A stretch of DNA of 64,000 bases, from assembly GCF_015330165.1 (NCBI RefSeq), contig NZ_JADDXT010000002.1:3003646-3067645 (forward strand), given 5' to 3'. Under the pieces are notes generated by a model. It worked only from the letters and a program-made list of their open reading frames with translations. It had not been told where the DNA came from and did not search any database. Below are positions 47,882 through 56,503 of the stretch, piece after piece (the first letter of the stretch is position 1; every line of letters starts with the position of its first letter). The position numbers and the translations under genes are program-made. Source of the stretch: Zobellia roscoffensis. Lineage in GTDB: Bacteria > Bacteroidota > Bacteroidia > Flavobacteriales > Flavobacteriaceae.

Positions 47882-50800
47882 ATGAAAAAAAGGTTAAGAG
47901 GAAATCCTCAGGGATTTCTAATGATTATGATTCTGCTATGTGGTTTTACGATGCAGGCGCAAAGTGTTACCATATCAGGAACTGTGGTTTCGGCAGACGA
48001 TTCGCAACCACTACCCGGGGTAAATGTAATCGTTAAAGGAACCACTACAGGTTCCGTAACGGATTTTGACGGGAACTACAGTATTGTGGCTCCAGATGCC
48101 AATAGTGTTTTGGTGTTTACTTACTTAGGTTTTACTACACAAGAGATTCCAGTTAGTGGTAAAAGCCAGATTGATGTGTCCATGACTGAAGACGCTGCTC
48201 TTCTAGATGAAGTTGTGGTGGTTGGGTACGGTACCCAGATTAAGCGCCAAGTAACTGGTGCGGTGTCTACAATTCAAGCCAATGAACTTGCGGATATTCC
48301 TGTTTCTCAGGTTACTCAGAAAATACAGGGTAGATTACCAGGGGTTCAAATTAATCAGGCTACTGGTAAACCGGGGCAGGGAATGTCTGTTCGGATAAGA
48401 GGGCAACTATCTGTTTCTGGTGGAAGTGACCCATTATATGTAGTAGATGGTTTTCCTATTTCCGGTGGTATCAATACTATAAACCCAGATGAGATTCAGG
48501 ATATTACGGTGCTAAAAGATGCTGCTTCTACATCACTTTATGGCTCCAGAGCCGCAAATGGTGTGGTGTTGATTACTACAAAAAATGGAAGGCCTGGTGA
48601 AACTAGTGTAAGCTTAAATATGACAACTAGCATGCAGAGTGTTCCACAGCGTGGAAGAATAGATATGATGGATGCCGTTCAGTTCGCTCAGTTTAAAAAG
48701 GAATATTATGAAGATCAAGGGAGTCCGGTTCCAGAGATTTTTCAAAACCCTTCGCAGTACGAAGGCCAAACCAACGATTGGTACGACGCTCTTTTAAGAA
48801 CTGCGCCTATGACCAATTATAACCTGAGCATAACTTCTAACAAAGAAAAACTAAAAACTTCGGTGGTTCTAGGTTTCTTTGATCAAGAAGGAGTGGTATT
48901 AGGTTCGGATTACAAACGTTATTCGTTACGTGCAAATTTGGAGTATAAGTTAAACGATAAAGTTCGTATAGGGGTGAATGTTGCTCCAAATCACATCATA
49001 GACAATGTGCCAAGAACAGATGGTACTAGAGGTACGGGCCTTTTATTCAATGCATTGCATACATGGCCGATCATGCCCATTTACAATCCGGATGGTACAC
49101 GAACGGAATTCAATAGATTTCCAGCTGATACAGGAAATATTTTCTCTTACGCCAACTGGTTGAATTCTGCCGAACGTATCAAAGATGAAACAAAAAGTGT
49201 AAATCTTTTGTCAAATGCTTTTCTTGAATATAAGCCTATTGAAGGTCTTGCTATTAAGACCAGTTTGAATGCCGAATTATATAATGAGCAATATGAATTC
49301 TTCAGTCCAACTAATGCTACCTATTCAATAAACAGACCCGTACCGACCAATAATGAGGCCATTTGGGATGACCGAAATACTTTTTCTTGGTTGAACGAAA
49401 ATACGGTTACGTACGATAAAAGTATTGGTGACCATACGTTTTCTGTCTTAGGAGGTTTTACCTATCAAAAATACCGTCAAGACCGTAGTAGGGTTCAAGC
49501 ATCTGATTTTGCAGATGATCGCTTGCCAACAATCCAAGGGGCAACTAATATTAATAGAAATGGAACGTATGATCAAGTAAGAGAGTGGAGTTTGGTTTCC
49601 TTTTTATCCAGGCTTACATATAATTATAAAGGAAAATATCTGTTGACAGGTTCTATTCGTAGTGATGGTTCTTCAAGGTTTGGATCGGAGAACCGTTGGG
49701 GTACTTTTCCTTCGGTATCTGCCGGTTGGATTGCCTCGGATGAGCCTTTCTTAGAAAATTCAGAAACCATATCGTTGCTTAAATTAAGAGGTAGTTATGG
49801 CGTTACGGGAAATAACAATATTGGTAACTACACACAATATGCTTTAATAGATAATACAGTAAATGCGGTTTTTGGTGATACTTTTGCACCGGGCTCTGCG
49901 GTAAACTCGCTTTCCAATTCAAATTTGGGCTGGGAAACTACTAAGCAATTTGATGCCGGACTGGATTTGAGTCTGTTTAATGACAGAGTTTCTTTCGTTT
50001 ATGATTACTATACCAAGAATACCACAAACTTATTATACAATGTTCAAGTGGCCAGAGAATCTGGTTTTTCAAATTTCAGTGATAATATTGGTGAGATACG
50101 TTTTTGGGGTCATGAGTTTGCTTTAAATACAGTGAATACCACTGGTAAATTTAAATGGACTACTAATGCCAATATTTCATTTAATAGAAATAGGGTAGAA
50201 GCATTGGCAGATGGTATTGATAGGGTTTACGGTCCTGGAGGATGGCATATAACTAAAGTAGGAGAACCTTTTGGTCAATTTTATGGTCATGTTTCTGATG
50301 GCGTATATTTAAACCAAGAAGATTTGGATAATTCACCACAGGTTCCGGGTCGTTCAACGGTGGGTAGTATAAAACTCGTGGATATTAATGGTGATGGTAT
50401 TATAACGAATGGAGGAGATGAGGATGATCGTGCCATTACAGGAAGTCCTTTTCCGGATTTCACCTATGGGATTACGAATACTATCAAATACGGTAATTTC
50501 GATTTTTCAGTAGTAGGCACCGGATCACAAGGCAATCAGTTATTGGTGAGACATTTGTACAGTACAACAAATTTAGATGGTGTTTTTAATCTCTTAGCAG
50601 ATGTAGAAAACCGTTTTAGATCTGTTGAGAATCCTGGGGATGGTTTTTATGGTACTACGGTAGGTGGTGGTAACGTTACCGGTATAGAGAGGGATTGGAT
50701 TAACGATCGTTTTGTAGCAGACGCTTCTTATTTTAATATTAGAAATATCACTTTAGGATATACCTTACCAGGCTTAGAGAAATACTTCAAGTCTGCTAGA

Positions 50801-50977
50801 ATATATGGATCTATTCAAAATGTGCACATTTTTACTAAATATTGGGGTGGGCCAAATCCTGAAATAAGTGTTCAGAACGATGGAGATGGAGACGGTGGCA
50901 ACCTTGCCTCAGGGGTAGATATCTCTGGATACCCCGTTCCAAGAATATTTAGTGTTGGTTTAAATTTAAACTTTTAA
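47882..50977 (+). CDS. SusC-family TonB-dependent oligosaccharide transporter
   Basis: 1031 residues. Signal peptide, carboxypeptidase-D regulatory-like domain (ISGTVVSADDSQPLPGVN, about 30-108), signature LDEVVVVGYGTQIKRQVTG, plug region GSRAANGVVLITTKNGR and barrel ending SVGLNLNF. It has the strongest operator of the three SusC genes. SusD follows after 58 bp (counted to its preferred start). Confidence 0.97.
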   Translation: MKKRLRGNPQGFLMIMILLCGFTMQAQSVTISGTVVSADDSQPLPGVNVIVKGTTTGSVTDFDGNYSIVAPDANSVLVFTYLGFTTQEIPVSGKSQIDVSMTEDAALLDEVVVVGYGTQIKRQVTGAVSTIQANELADIPVSQVTQKIQGRLPGVQINQATGKPGQGMSVRIRGQLSVSGGSDPLYVVDGFPISGGINTINPDEIQDITVLKDAASTSLYGSRAANGVVLITTKNGRPGETSVSLNMTTSMQSVPQRGRIDMMDAVQFAQFKKEYYEDQGSPVPEIFQNPSQYEGQTNDWYDALLRTAPMTNYNLSITSNKEKLKTSVVLGFFDQEGVVLGSDYKRYSLRANLEYKLNDKVRIGVNVAPNHIIDNVPRTDGTRGTGLLFNALHTWPIMPIYNPDGTRTEFNRFPADTGNIFSYANWLNSAERIKDETKSVNLLSNAFLEYKPIEGLAIKTSLNAELYNEQYEFFSPTNATYSINRPVPTNNEAIWDDRNTFSWLNENTVTYDKSIGDHTFSVLGGFTYQKYRQDRSRVQASDFADDRLPTIQGATNINRNGTYDQVREWSLVSFLSRLTYNYKGKYLLTGSIRSDGSSRFGSENRWGTFPSVSAGWIASDEPFLENSETISLLKLRGSYGVTGNNNIGNYTQYALIDNTVNAVFGDTFAPGSAVNSLSNSNLGWETTKQFDAGLDLSLFNDRVSFVYDYYTKNTTNLLYNVQVARESGFSNFSDNIGEIRFWGHEFALNTVNTTGKFKWTTNANISFNRNRVEALADGIDRVYGPGGWHITKVGEPFGQFYGHVSDGVYLNQEDLDNSPQVPGRSTVGSIKLVDINGDGIITNGGDEDDRAITGSPFPDFTYGITNTIKYGNFDFSVVGTGSQGNQLLVRHLYSTTNLDGVFNLLADVENRFRSVENPGDGFYGTTVGGGNVTGIERDWINDRFVADASYFNIRNITLGYTLPGLEKYFKSARIYGSIQNVHIFTKYWGGPNPEISVQNDGDGDGGNLASGVDISGYPVPRIFSVGLNLNF

Positions 50978-51035
50978 ATCATAAACTACGATGTCAGAAC
51001 ATATTTCACTTTCGACAAATTTTAAAACTGAAAAA

Positions 51036-52532
51036 ATGAAAAAGATATTTTATTGTATCGTAGTATCACTGGCTTTTTTGGTCGGTAGCTGCGATGATGA
51101 GCTAACTATATTTCCTGAAGATTCACTGAGTGTACCTACTTTCTTTAAAACGGAAACGGATTTTACGCAAGCAGTGAACGGTGCCTACGTGCCCTTGCGC
51201 TTGATTAATAACCAGGCAAAGCCGTATTTGGCCGAGATGCATTCGGACAACACTTATTTTGCCCGTAATACGGCATTTGGGGCAACGGAGAACCAAGAGG
51301 ATATAGCGGACCACTCCATACCAAGTGATGGAGGAATTACTGCCAATAGATGGGTAGAAGAGATATATCGGGAATATTATCAGGTTATAGCGCGTACAAA
51401 TCAAATTCTTACAACTATTGACGATGCCGAGTTTGATGAAACGGCTAAGGCCAACCTTAAAGGTCAAGCACTTTTTTTAAGAGCATATTCCTATTTTGAT
51501 TTAACACAGTTGTTCGGCAGTGTTCCTATGCACTTAGAGCCTGTATTGGATCGTGAAGGAGCCGCTTTACCTCTTTCTGGCGAAGATGATCTTTATGTGC
51601 AAATTATTGAAGATGCTAAACAAGCTACTGCTTTATTGCCCCTTAAATCGGAACAAGAACCGGGAAGGGTTACTTTGGGAGCGGCGCAAACACTCTTGGC
51701 CAATGTTTATATGGTACGTGAGCAATGGAGCGAGGCAGAAACTTTACTAAAAGCGGTTGTAGCCAGTAATGAATATATGCTAATGCCGAATTACGAAGAT
51801 GCTTTCTCCGGAAATAGTGAAAACAAGAACAACATGGAATCTGTTTTTGAAATTCAATACAGGGAAGGTGCAGAAGGTTTAAATGGTAGTTTTTTATATA
51901 ACTTCCTACCGAGGCCTATCACTGCCGAAGAAGTTGGAGCTATAACTGGGACATCAAATCCGCAACCAGTGAATGGTGAGGGAAATAATATTCCAACTCC
52001 AGATATAATTGAGGCTTATGAAGAAGGTGACTTAAGGGAAGACGCTTCAATTATGTACGTTGACATTAGTGAAAGTTTTTGGGAAGATGGTGTTTACCCT
52101 ATTATTAAAAAATATGTGGAGCCACATGCACTGCATAATAACCATGGAATGAACTGGCCGGTATACAGGTATTCAGAAGTGTTACTATTTTTAGCAGAAG
52201 CTTTGGAAGAACAGGGAAAAGATGGAGAAGCTCTTCCTTACCTAAATCAAGTTCGTACCCGAGCAGGTTTAGGTGACCCTGCAGGGGATTTAGGTGAAGC
52301 CATCTTTAAAGAGAGAAGGGTGGAACTTGCCTTTGAAAACAAAAGATGGTTTGATTTGGTAAGAACAGGCCGTGCCATAGACGTGATTACGGCCCACGGC
52401 AATAAGATAAAGGCGAACCCTATTGATTATTACTATCCTGCAGGAGTAGAACCAAGAGGAAATGTTTTTACCAATATTTCTGAACGATATGCACTTCCTG
52501 CTTCGGAGTCCTCTCTGAATCCTAATTTTTAA
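51036..52532 (+). CDS. SusD/RagB-family glycan-binding lipoprotein
   Basis: I prefer ATG 51036 (MKKIFYCIVVSLAFLVGSCDDE), which gives a lipoprotein signal with lipobox LVGSC; an in-frame ATG at 50991 adds 15 residues with no signal character. The 498-residue product has RAYSYFDLTQLFGSVPMH and the C-terminal IFKERRVELAFENKRWFDLVR, typical of SusD. It should bind oligosaccharide for the adjacent SusC. A hairpin at 52564-52595 lies 31 bp after the stop. Confidence 0.95.
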   Translation: MKKIFYCIVVSLAFLVGSCDDELTIFPEDSLSVPTFFKTETDFTQAVNGAYVPLRLINNQAKPYLAEMHSDNTYFARNTAFGATENQEDIADHSIPSDGGITANRWVEEIYREYYQVIARTNQILTTIDDAEFDETAKANLKGQALFLRAYSYFDLTQLFGSVPMHLEPVLDREGAALPLSGEDDLYVQIIEDAKQATALLPLKSEQEPGRVTLGAAQTLLANVYMVREQWSEAETLLKAVVASNEYMLMPNYEDAFSGNSENKNNMESVFEIQYREGAEGLNGSFLYNFLPRPITAEEVGAITGTSNPQPVNGEGNNIPTPDIIEAYEEGDLREDASIMYVDISESFWEDGVYPIIKKYVEPHALHNNHGMNWPVYRYSEVLLFLAEALEEQGKDGEALPYLNQVRTRAGLGDPAGDLGEAIFKERRVELAFENKRWFDLVRTGRAIDVITAHGNKIKANPIDYYYPAGVEPRGNVFTNISERYALPASESSLNPNF

Positions 52533-52563
52533 TGGAATTGTTAAAAGGTTTAATATAAAAGTA

Positions 52564-52595
52564 ATTAAAGGTCATGGTAATTCATGGCCTTTAAT
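52564..52595 (+). terminator. Hairpin after the third SusD gene
   Basis: Arms ATTAAAGGTCATG (52564-52576) and CATGGCCTTTAAT (52583-52595), 13 pairs with one G-T, loop GTAATT. No clear T-run follows, so it may be a weak terminator or an mRNA-protecting hairpin before the DUF1080 gene. Confidence 0.55.
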
Positions 52596-52684
52596 CATAG
52601 AGGTAGAATGACTCTTTTATTTGGCTTAGGGTCATTTGGAATAATAGGTAGAATTCTAGTAATCAATTAAAATATATAAGAATA

Positions 52685-53503
52685 ATGTGTAAAAATAGTT
52701 GTGAAATATTCAAATTTCTAACCAATGGATTTCTGGTATTGTCGTTAGTGTTTTGCTTTCAATCCTGTAAAGAAAAGAAACAGGAAGCGGTGACTGAGGT
52801 TTCAAATGAAATGCCACAAAAAGGTGATGACTTTGTAAGCATATTTGATGGGAAAACTTTAACCGGTTGGAAAGGGGACGTCAATTACTGGCGTGTTGAA
52901 AATGGAAATCTAGTGGGTGAGGTAACCCCCGAGACTCTTTTGAAGAGAAATACTTTTATTATCTGGCAAGAAGGTCAACCGGGTGATTTTGAATTAAAAC
53001 TAGAGTTTAAAATAACCGAATCAGGAAATAGCGGAATTAATTATAGAAGTGATTTAATAGATTCCATTCCTAATGCTCTTAAAGGATATCAAGCTGATAT
53101 TGACGGAAAAATCAGATATACGGGTCAGAACTACGAGGAGAAAAAAAGGGCCACTTTAGCATACCGTGGGGAGAAGGTAAAAATACAGACCCAAGATAAT
53201 CCGGATGTTGCCGGTTCTTTACGGGGCAATGTAAAGAAGAATTGCTGGCAGAGTAGGGAAGTAATAGATTCCTTGGGAGAATCAGATTCACTAAAGGCTA
53301 AAATTAAAAGTGAAGATTGGAATGAAGTACATCTGGTTATAAAAGGAAACCGTCTTCAGCATTACGTTAATGGTGTATTAATGAGTGATGTAATTGATGA
53401 AGATACTATAAATAGAAAGTTAAAAGGACATTTAGGAGTTCAGGTTCATGTAGGTCCACCTATGAAGGTTGAGTATAGAAATATAAGGTTGAAGCACCTT
53501 TAA
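52685..53503 (+). CDS. DUF1080 (3-keto-disaccharide hydrolase family) lipoprotein
   Basis: 272 residues. The leader LVLSLVFCFQSCKEKK has a lipobox. The single DUF1080 domain is a jelly roll: FVSIFDGKTLTGWKGD, GDFELKLEFKITESGNSGI, WNEVHLVIKGNRLQHYVNG and GHLGVQVHVGPPMKVEYRN. The family is named for hydrolysis of 3-keto-disaccharides and also contains lyase- or hydratase-like enzymes acting on 3-keto-glycosides. A GMC dehydrogenase and a Gfo/Idh/MocA enzyme in the same locus could supply such substrates. It has no operator-like site of its own, so it may be read from the SusC promoter through the weak hairpin. Confidence 0.85.
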   Translation: MCKNSCEIFKFLTNGFLVLSLVFCFQSCKEKKQEAVTEVSNEMPQKGDDFVSIFDGKTLTGWKGDVNYWRVENGNLVGEVTPETLLKRNTFIIWQEGQPGDFELKLEFKITESGNSGINYRSDLIDSIPNALKGYQADIDGKIRYTGQNYEEKKRATLAYRGEKVKIQTQDNPDVAGSLRGNVKKNCWQSREVIDSLGESDSLKAKIKSEDWNEVHLVIKGNRLQHYVNGVLMSDVIDEDTINRKLKGHLGVQVHVGPPMKVEYRNIRLKHL

Positions 53504-53524
53504 ATTTGAATAGGGCATGTGCCA

Positions 53525-53569
53525 AAGGATAGTACAGGATAGATATGTTTTTTTCTGCGGCTAACTTTG
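53525..53569 (+). promoter_or_regulatory. Regulon operator and promoter of the UxuB-like/uxuA operon
   Basis: Direct repeat AAGGATA-GTA-CAGGATA at 53525-53541, 20 bp, then TAACTTTG at 53562-53569, a full TAnnTTTG match. The start codon of the short-chain dehydrogenase lies 50 bp downstream. Confidence 0.8.
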
Positions 53570-53619
53570 TTTGAACAAACAATTAATTAAATAAATCCAG
53601 GAATTTTAAGAACTATTCT

Positions 53620-54450
53620 ATGAAAAATAAAGTTGTGGTTTTAACAGGTGCAGGAGGTGTTTTGTGCAGTAGCCTTGCCAAAGCATTTGCTAAAAAGGAA
53701 TGTAAAGTTGCCGTATTGGACCTAAATAGAGAGGCTGCCGATAGGGTTGCTGAGGAAATCAAAGCTGAGGGAGGTGTGGCCATTGGGGTACAGGCAAATG
53801 TTTTGGAAGAACAGTCGTTAGATGGGGCCAAAGCAGTGGTCAACCAAGAACTGGGACCTTGCGACATATTAATTAATGGGGCAGGCGGAAATCATCCTTT
53901 AGGAACTACTAGTGAACCCTATTTTAGAGCGGAAGATCTTAATAACACTGTAGAGGGGTTCAAAACTTTTTTTGATTTAGATGTAGATGGTATACAGTTT
54001 ACCTTTAACCTAAATTTTATAGGTACGCTCTTACCAACTCAGGTTTTTGCCAAGGATATGGTTGGAAGGGATGAGTGTAATATTCTAAATATTTCATCCA
54101 TGAATGCATTTACGCCATTAACCAAGATTCCGGCATATAGCGGTGCAAAGGCTGCTGTATCTAATTTTACACAATGGTTAGCAGTCCATTTTTCAAAGAT
54201 TGGCATTCGTGTAAACGCTTTGGCCCCTGGTTTTTTTCTTACTGATCAGAATAGAACCTTACTTACTGAGACTAATGGTTCTTTGACATCCAGAGGGAAT
54301 ACTATTATAGGTCAAACACCTATGGGGCGTTTTGGCGAACCGGGAGACCTTATTGGACCTACACTTTGGTTATGCGGAAATCAAGCTTCATTTGTAACGG
54401 GAGTTGTTGTGCCAATCGATGGAGGTTTTAGTGCATTTAGTGGTGTTTAA
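53620..54450 (+). CDS. Short-chain dehydrogenase of the D-mannonate oxidoreductase (fructuronate reductase) type
   Basis: 276 residues. Rossmann motif LTGAGGVLCSSLAKAF, NGAGGNHP in the NAG position, catalytic Ser in NISSMNAF, and YSGAKAAVSNF (YxxxK). The long insertion after NGAGG, and the end VPIDGGFSAFSGV, recall the short-chain D-mannonate oxidoreductases that sit beside uxuA in Bacteroidota. It should reduce D-fructuronate to D-mannonate with NAD(P)H, one step of glucuronate catabolism. The uxuA gene starts 21 bp after its stop. The pairing, rather than sequence alone, gives the specificity. Confidence 0.83.
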   Translation: MKNKVVVLTGAGGVLCSSLAKAFAKKECKVAVLDLNREAADRVAEEIKAEGGVAIGVQANVLEEQSLDGAKAVVNQELGPCDILINGAGGNHPLGTTSEPYFRAEDLNNTVEGFKTFFDLDVDGIQFTFNLNFIGTLLPTQVFAKDMVGRDECNILNISSMNAFTPLTKIPAYSGAKAAVSNFTQWLAVHFSKIGIRVNALAPGFFLTDQNRTLLTETNGSLTSRGNTIIGQTPMGRFGEPGDLIGPTLWLCGNQASFVTGVVVPIDGGFSAFSGV

Positions 54451-54471
54451 ATAAATCGAAAAAAAAATAAA

Positions 54472-55665
54472 ATGAGCATAAATTTAGAACAAACATGGCG
54501 CTGGTACGGACCCGAAGATCCCGTTGCACTGGCCGATATACGACAAGCAGGTGCGACAGGAATAGTTTCGGCTTTACATCACGTTCCAAATGGTCAAATC
54601 TGGTCTATTCTAGAAATAGAAAAGAGAAAGAAAGAAATAGAAGAGGCAGGATTATCTTGGTCAGTAGTTGAGAGTGTGCCTATTCATGAGAGCATCAAAA
54701 CGCAAGCAGATGGTTACATGACTTATATTGAGAACTATAAGGAGACTCTCATGAATTTAGGAGAGTGCGGTATTGATATTGTCTGTTATAATTTTATGCC
54801 TGTTTTGGATTGGACACGTACCAATCTAGATTTTGAAGTAGAGGATAATTCTACCGCATTGCGGTTTGAAGCGGCCGCATTTGCTGCGTTTGAACTGTTT
54901 TTACTTAAGAGGCCAGGAGCGGAAAGTACGTACGAACAGAAGGAAATAGAAGAAGCGAAAAAATACTTTGAAAGTCTAACGGATGAAGGAAAGCACAAGT
55001 TATCCAACAATATTATAGCTGGACTGCCCGGAGCTGAAGAAGGATATTCTTTGGAAGAGTTTAATTCAATCTTATCTACCTATGACGCAATAGGTCCAGA
55101 AAAATTAAAACAGCATTTGTTTGAGTTTCTAGGGCATATTATTCCAGTAGCTGAGAAAGCTGGGGTTCTAATGTGTATACATCCAGATGATCCTCCATTT
55201 GAAATATTGGGTCTCCCAAGGGTGGTGAGTACGGAGAAAGATATTGTAGAATTATACGATGCTGTAGATAGTCCTAATAATGGACTTACCTTCTGCACGG
55301 GTTCTTTTGGTGTTAGAAAGGATAACGATTTACCGGGTATGGTTGAACGGTTGGGCAATCGTATTCATTTTATACATTTAAGGAGTACGCAACGTGATTC
55401 CCATGGTAATTTTCATGAAGCTAACCATTTAGAAGGGGATGTAGATATGTACGGTGTAATGAAGGCACTCGTTAACGAACAGGTAAAGCGGCAAACTAAC
55501 GGAAGAAAAGATTTTCGCATGCCCATGCGCCCTGACCATGGACACAAAATGCTAGATGATCTTAGGAAGAAAACTAACCCGGGATATTCTGGAATTGGCC
55601 GATTAAGAGGTTTGGCGGAATTGCGCGGTTTGGAACTTGGTATCAGAAAATCCTTGTTCAACTAG
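54472..55665 (+). CDS. uxuA: D-mannonate dehydratase
   Basis: 397 residues. Clear UxuA patterns are TWRWYGPEDPVALADIRQ, GIVSALHHVPNGQ, WSVVESVPIHE, CIHPDDPPF, HFIHLRSTQRD and RPDHGHKMLDD; the His/Cys/Asp residues form the Fe or Mn site of the TIM barrel. It removes water from D-mannonate to give 2-keto-3-deoxygluconate. With the UxuB-like gene it covers two steps of glucuronate breakdown. The uronate isomerase and the KDG kinase/aldolase are not in the window. Confidence 0.97.
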   Translation: MSINLEQTWRWYGPEDPVALADIRQAGATGIVSALHHVPNGQIWSILEIEKRKKEIEEAGLSWSVVESVPIHESIKTQADGYMTYIENYKETLMNLGECGIDIVCYNFMPVLDWTRTNLDFEVEDNSTALRFEAAAFAAFELFLLKRPGAESTYEQKEIEEAKKYFESLTDEGKHKLSNNIIAGLPGAEEGYSLEEFNSILSTYDAIGPEKLKQHLFEFLGHIIPVAEKAGVLMCIHPDDPPFEILGLPRVVSTEKDIVELYDAVDSPNNGLTFCTGSFGVRKDNDLPGMVERLGNRIHFIHLRSTQRDSHGNFHEANHLEGDVDMYGVMKALVNEQVKRQTNGRKDFRMPMRPDHGHKMLDDLRKKTNPGYSGIGRLRGLAELRGLELGIRKSLFN

Positions 55666-55800
55666 GAATATTATGTTTCAATAGGAACCAAGACTAAAAT
55701 GTCTTAAGCCCTCAAACTATATGCATATTTGCAGCAGAATATACTAAAAATAGATTGTAAATTAATAAATATGGGTAATCTACAAGATTTTTAAAAATTA

Positions 55801-56340
55801 GTGATTTCAAATGCAGGACATGTAGAAGGTTTAGCTGAAGGCGATAAAGCTCCGGATTTCATTTTACCGAATGCATTAGGAAATGATGTTTCGCTATATG
55901 TAAAGTTACAATCCGGCGTAGTAATTATTAAATTTTATCGTGGCGAATGGTGTCCTATATGTAATTTAGACTTGAGGGAGGTACAAAGTAAATTATCTGA
56001 GATTAAATCTTTAGGAGCTTCTGTTATAGCAATAAGTCCACAAAACCCGGACATGGCACTAACCGCAAAGGAAAAAAACAATTTAGATTTTGAAGTGCTA
56101 AGTGATGCAAATCAAAAAATCATTAAGGCGTATAACCTTCAGTTTGATCCAGGTAAAGATTATCATGCGCGTCGCGATTTAGCACTTCTAAATGGTAATG
56201 GTTCAAAAACACTTCCGGTTCCGGCCACCTTTATTATCAATACCGATCAAGTCATTGTAACCGCTCATGTAGAAGCCAATTATACGGAAAGAATGGGGGT
56301 GTCCGAAATTCTATCGGTACTTAAAGACTTAGCAGATTAG
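55801..56340 (+). CDS. AhpC/TSA-family peroxiredoxin-like protein
   Basis: 179 residues. The thioredoxin-fold motif FYRGEWCPICNLDLREVQ contains Cys51 and Cys54; the neighbours EGDKAPDFILPNA and TFIINTD are family-typical. The start is GTG 55801, because an upstream ATG at 55771 in the same frame runs into TAA at 55792-55794. The six residues it would add (MGNLQDF, then stop, KLVISNAG) suggest the original start was there and was lost to a nonsense change (AAA to TAA would restore it). It probably detoxifies peroxides or acts as a thiol oxidoreductase. Its link to the PUL is unclear. Confidence 0.75.
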   Translation: MISNAGHVEGLAEGDKAPDFILPNALGNDVSLYVKLQSGVVIIKFYRGEWCPICNLDLREVQSKLSEIKSLGASVIAISPQNPDMALTAKEKNNLDFEVLSDANQKIIKAYNLQFDPGKDYHARRDLALLNGNGSKTLPVPATFIINTDQVIVTAHVEANYTERMGVSEILSVLKDLAD

Positions 56341-56386
56341 GTATAGCTAATAGGTAGTACATAAAATCATTAAATTCGCCCATCCT

Positions 56387-56431
56387 CAGGACAGCACAGG
56401 ATGGGTAATGATACTATAACACATAAGTTTG
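56387..56431 (+). promoter_or_regulatory. Regulon operator and promoter of the sulfatase-GH78 fusion
   Basis: Direct repeat CAGGACA-GCA-CAGGATG at 56387-56403, 20 bp, then TAAGTTTG at 56424-56431, a full TAnnTTTG match. A short palindrome CCATCCT/AGGATGG (56380-56386 and 56398-56404) encloses the repeat. The start codon lies 72 bp after the -7 box. Confidence 0.82.
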
Positions 56432-56503
56432 ATGAAGATTTTTTTCATTACCTATCCCTGTTCAAAACATTTATTTCTTTGAGTTGGGTAAACATCTAAT
56501 TTT

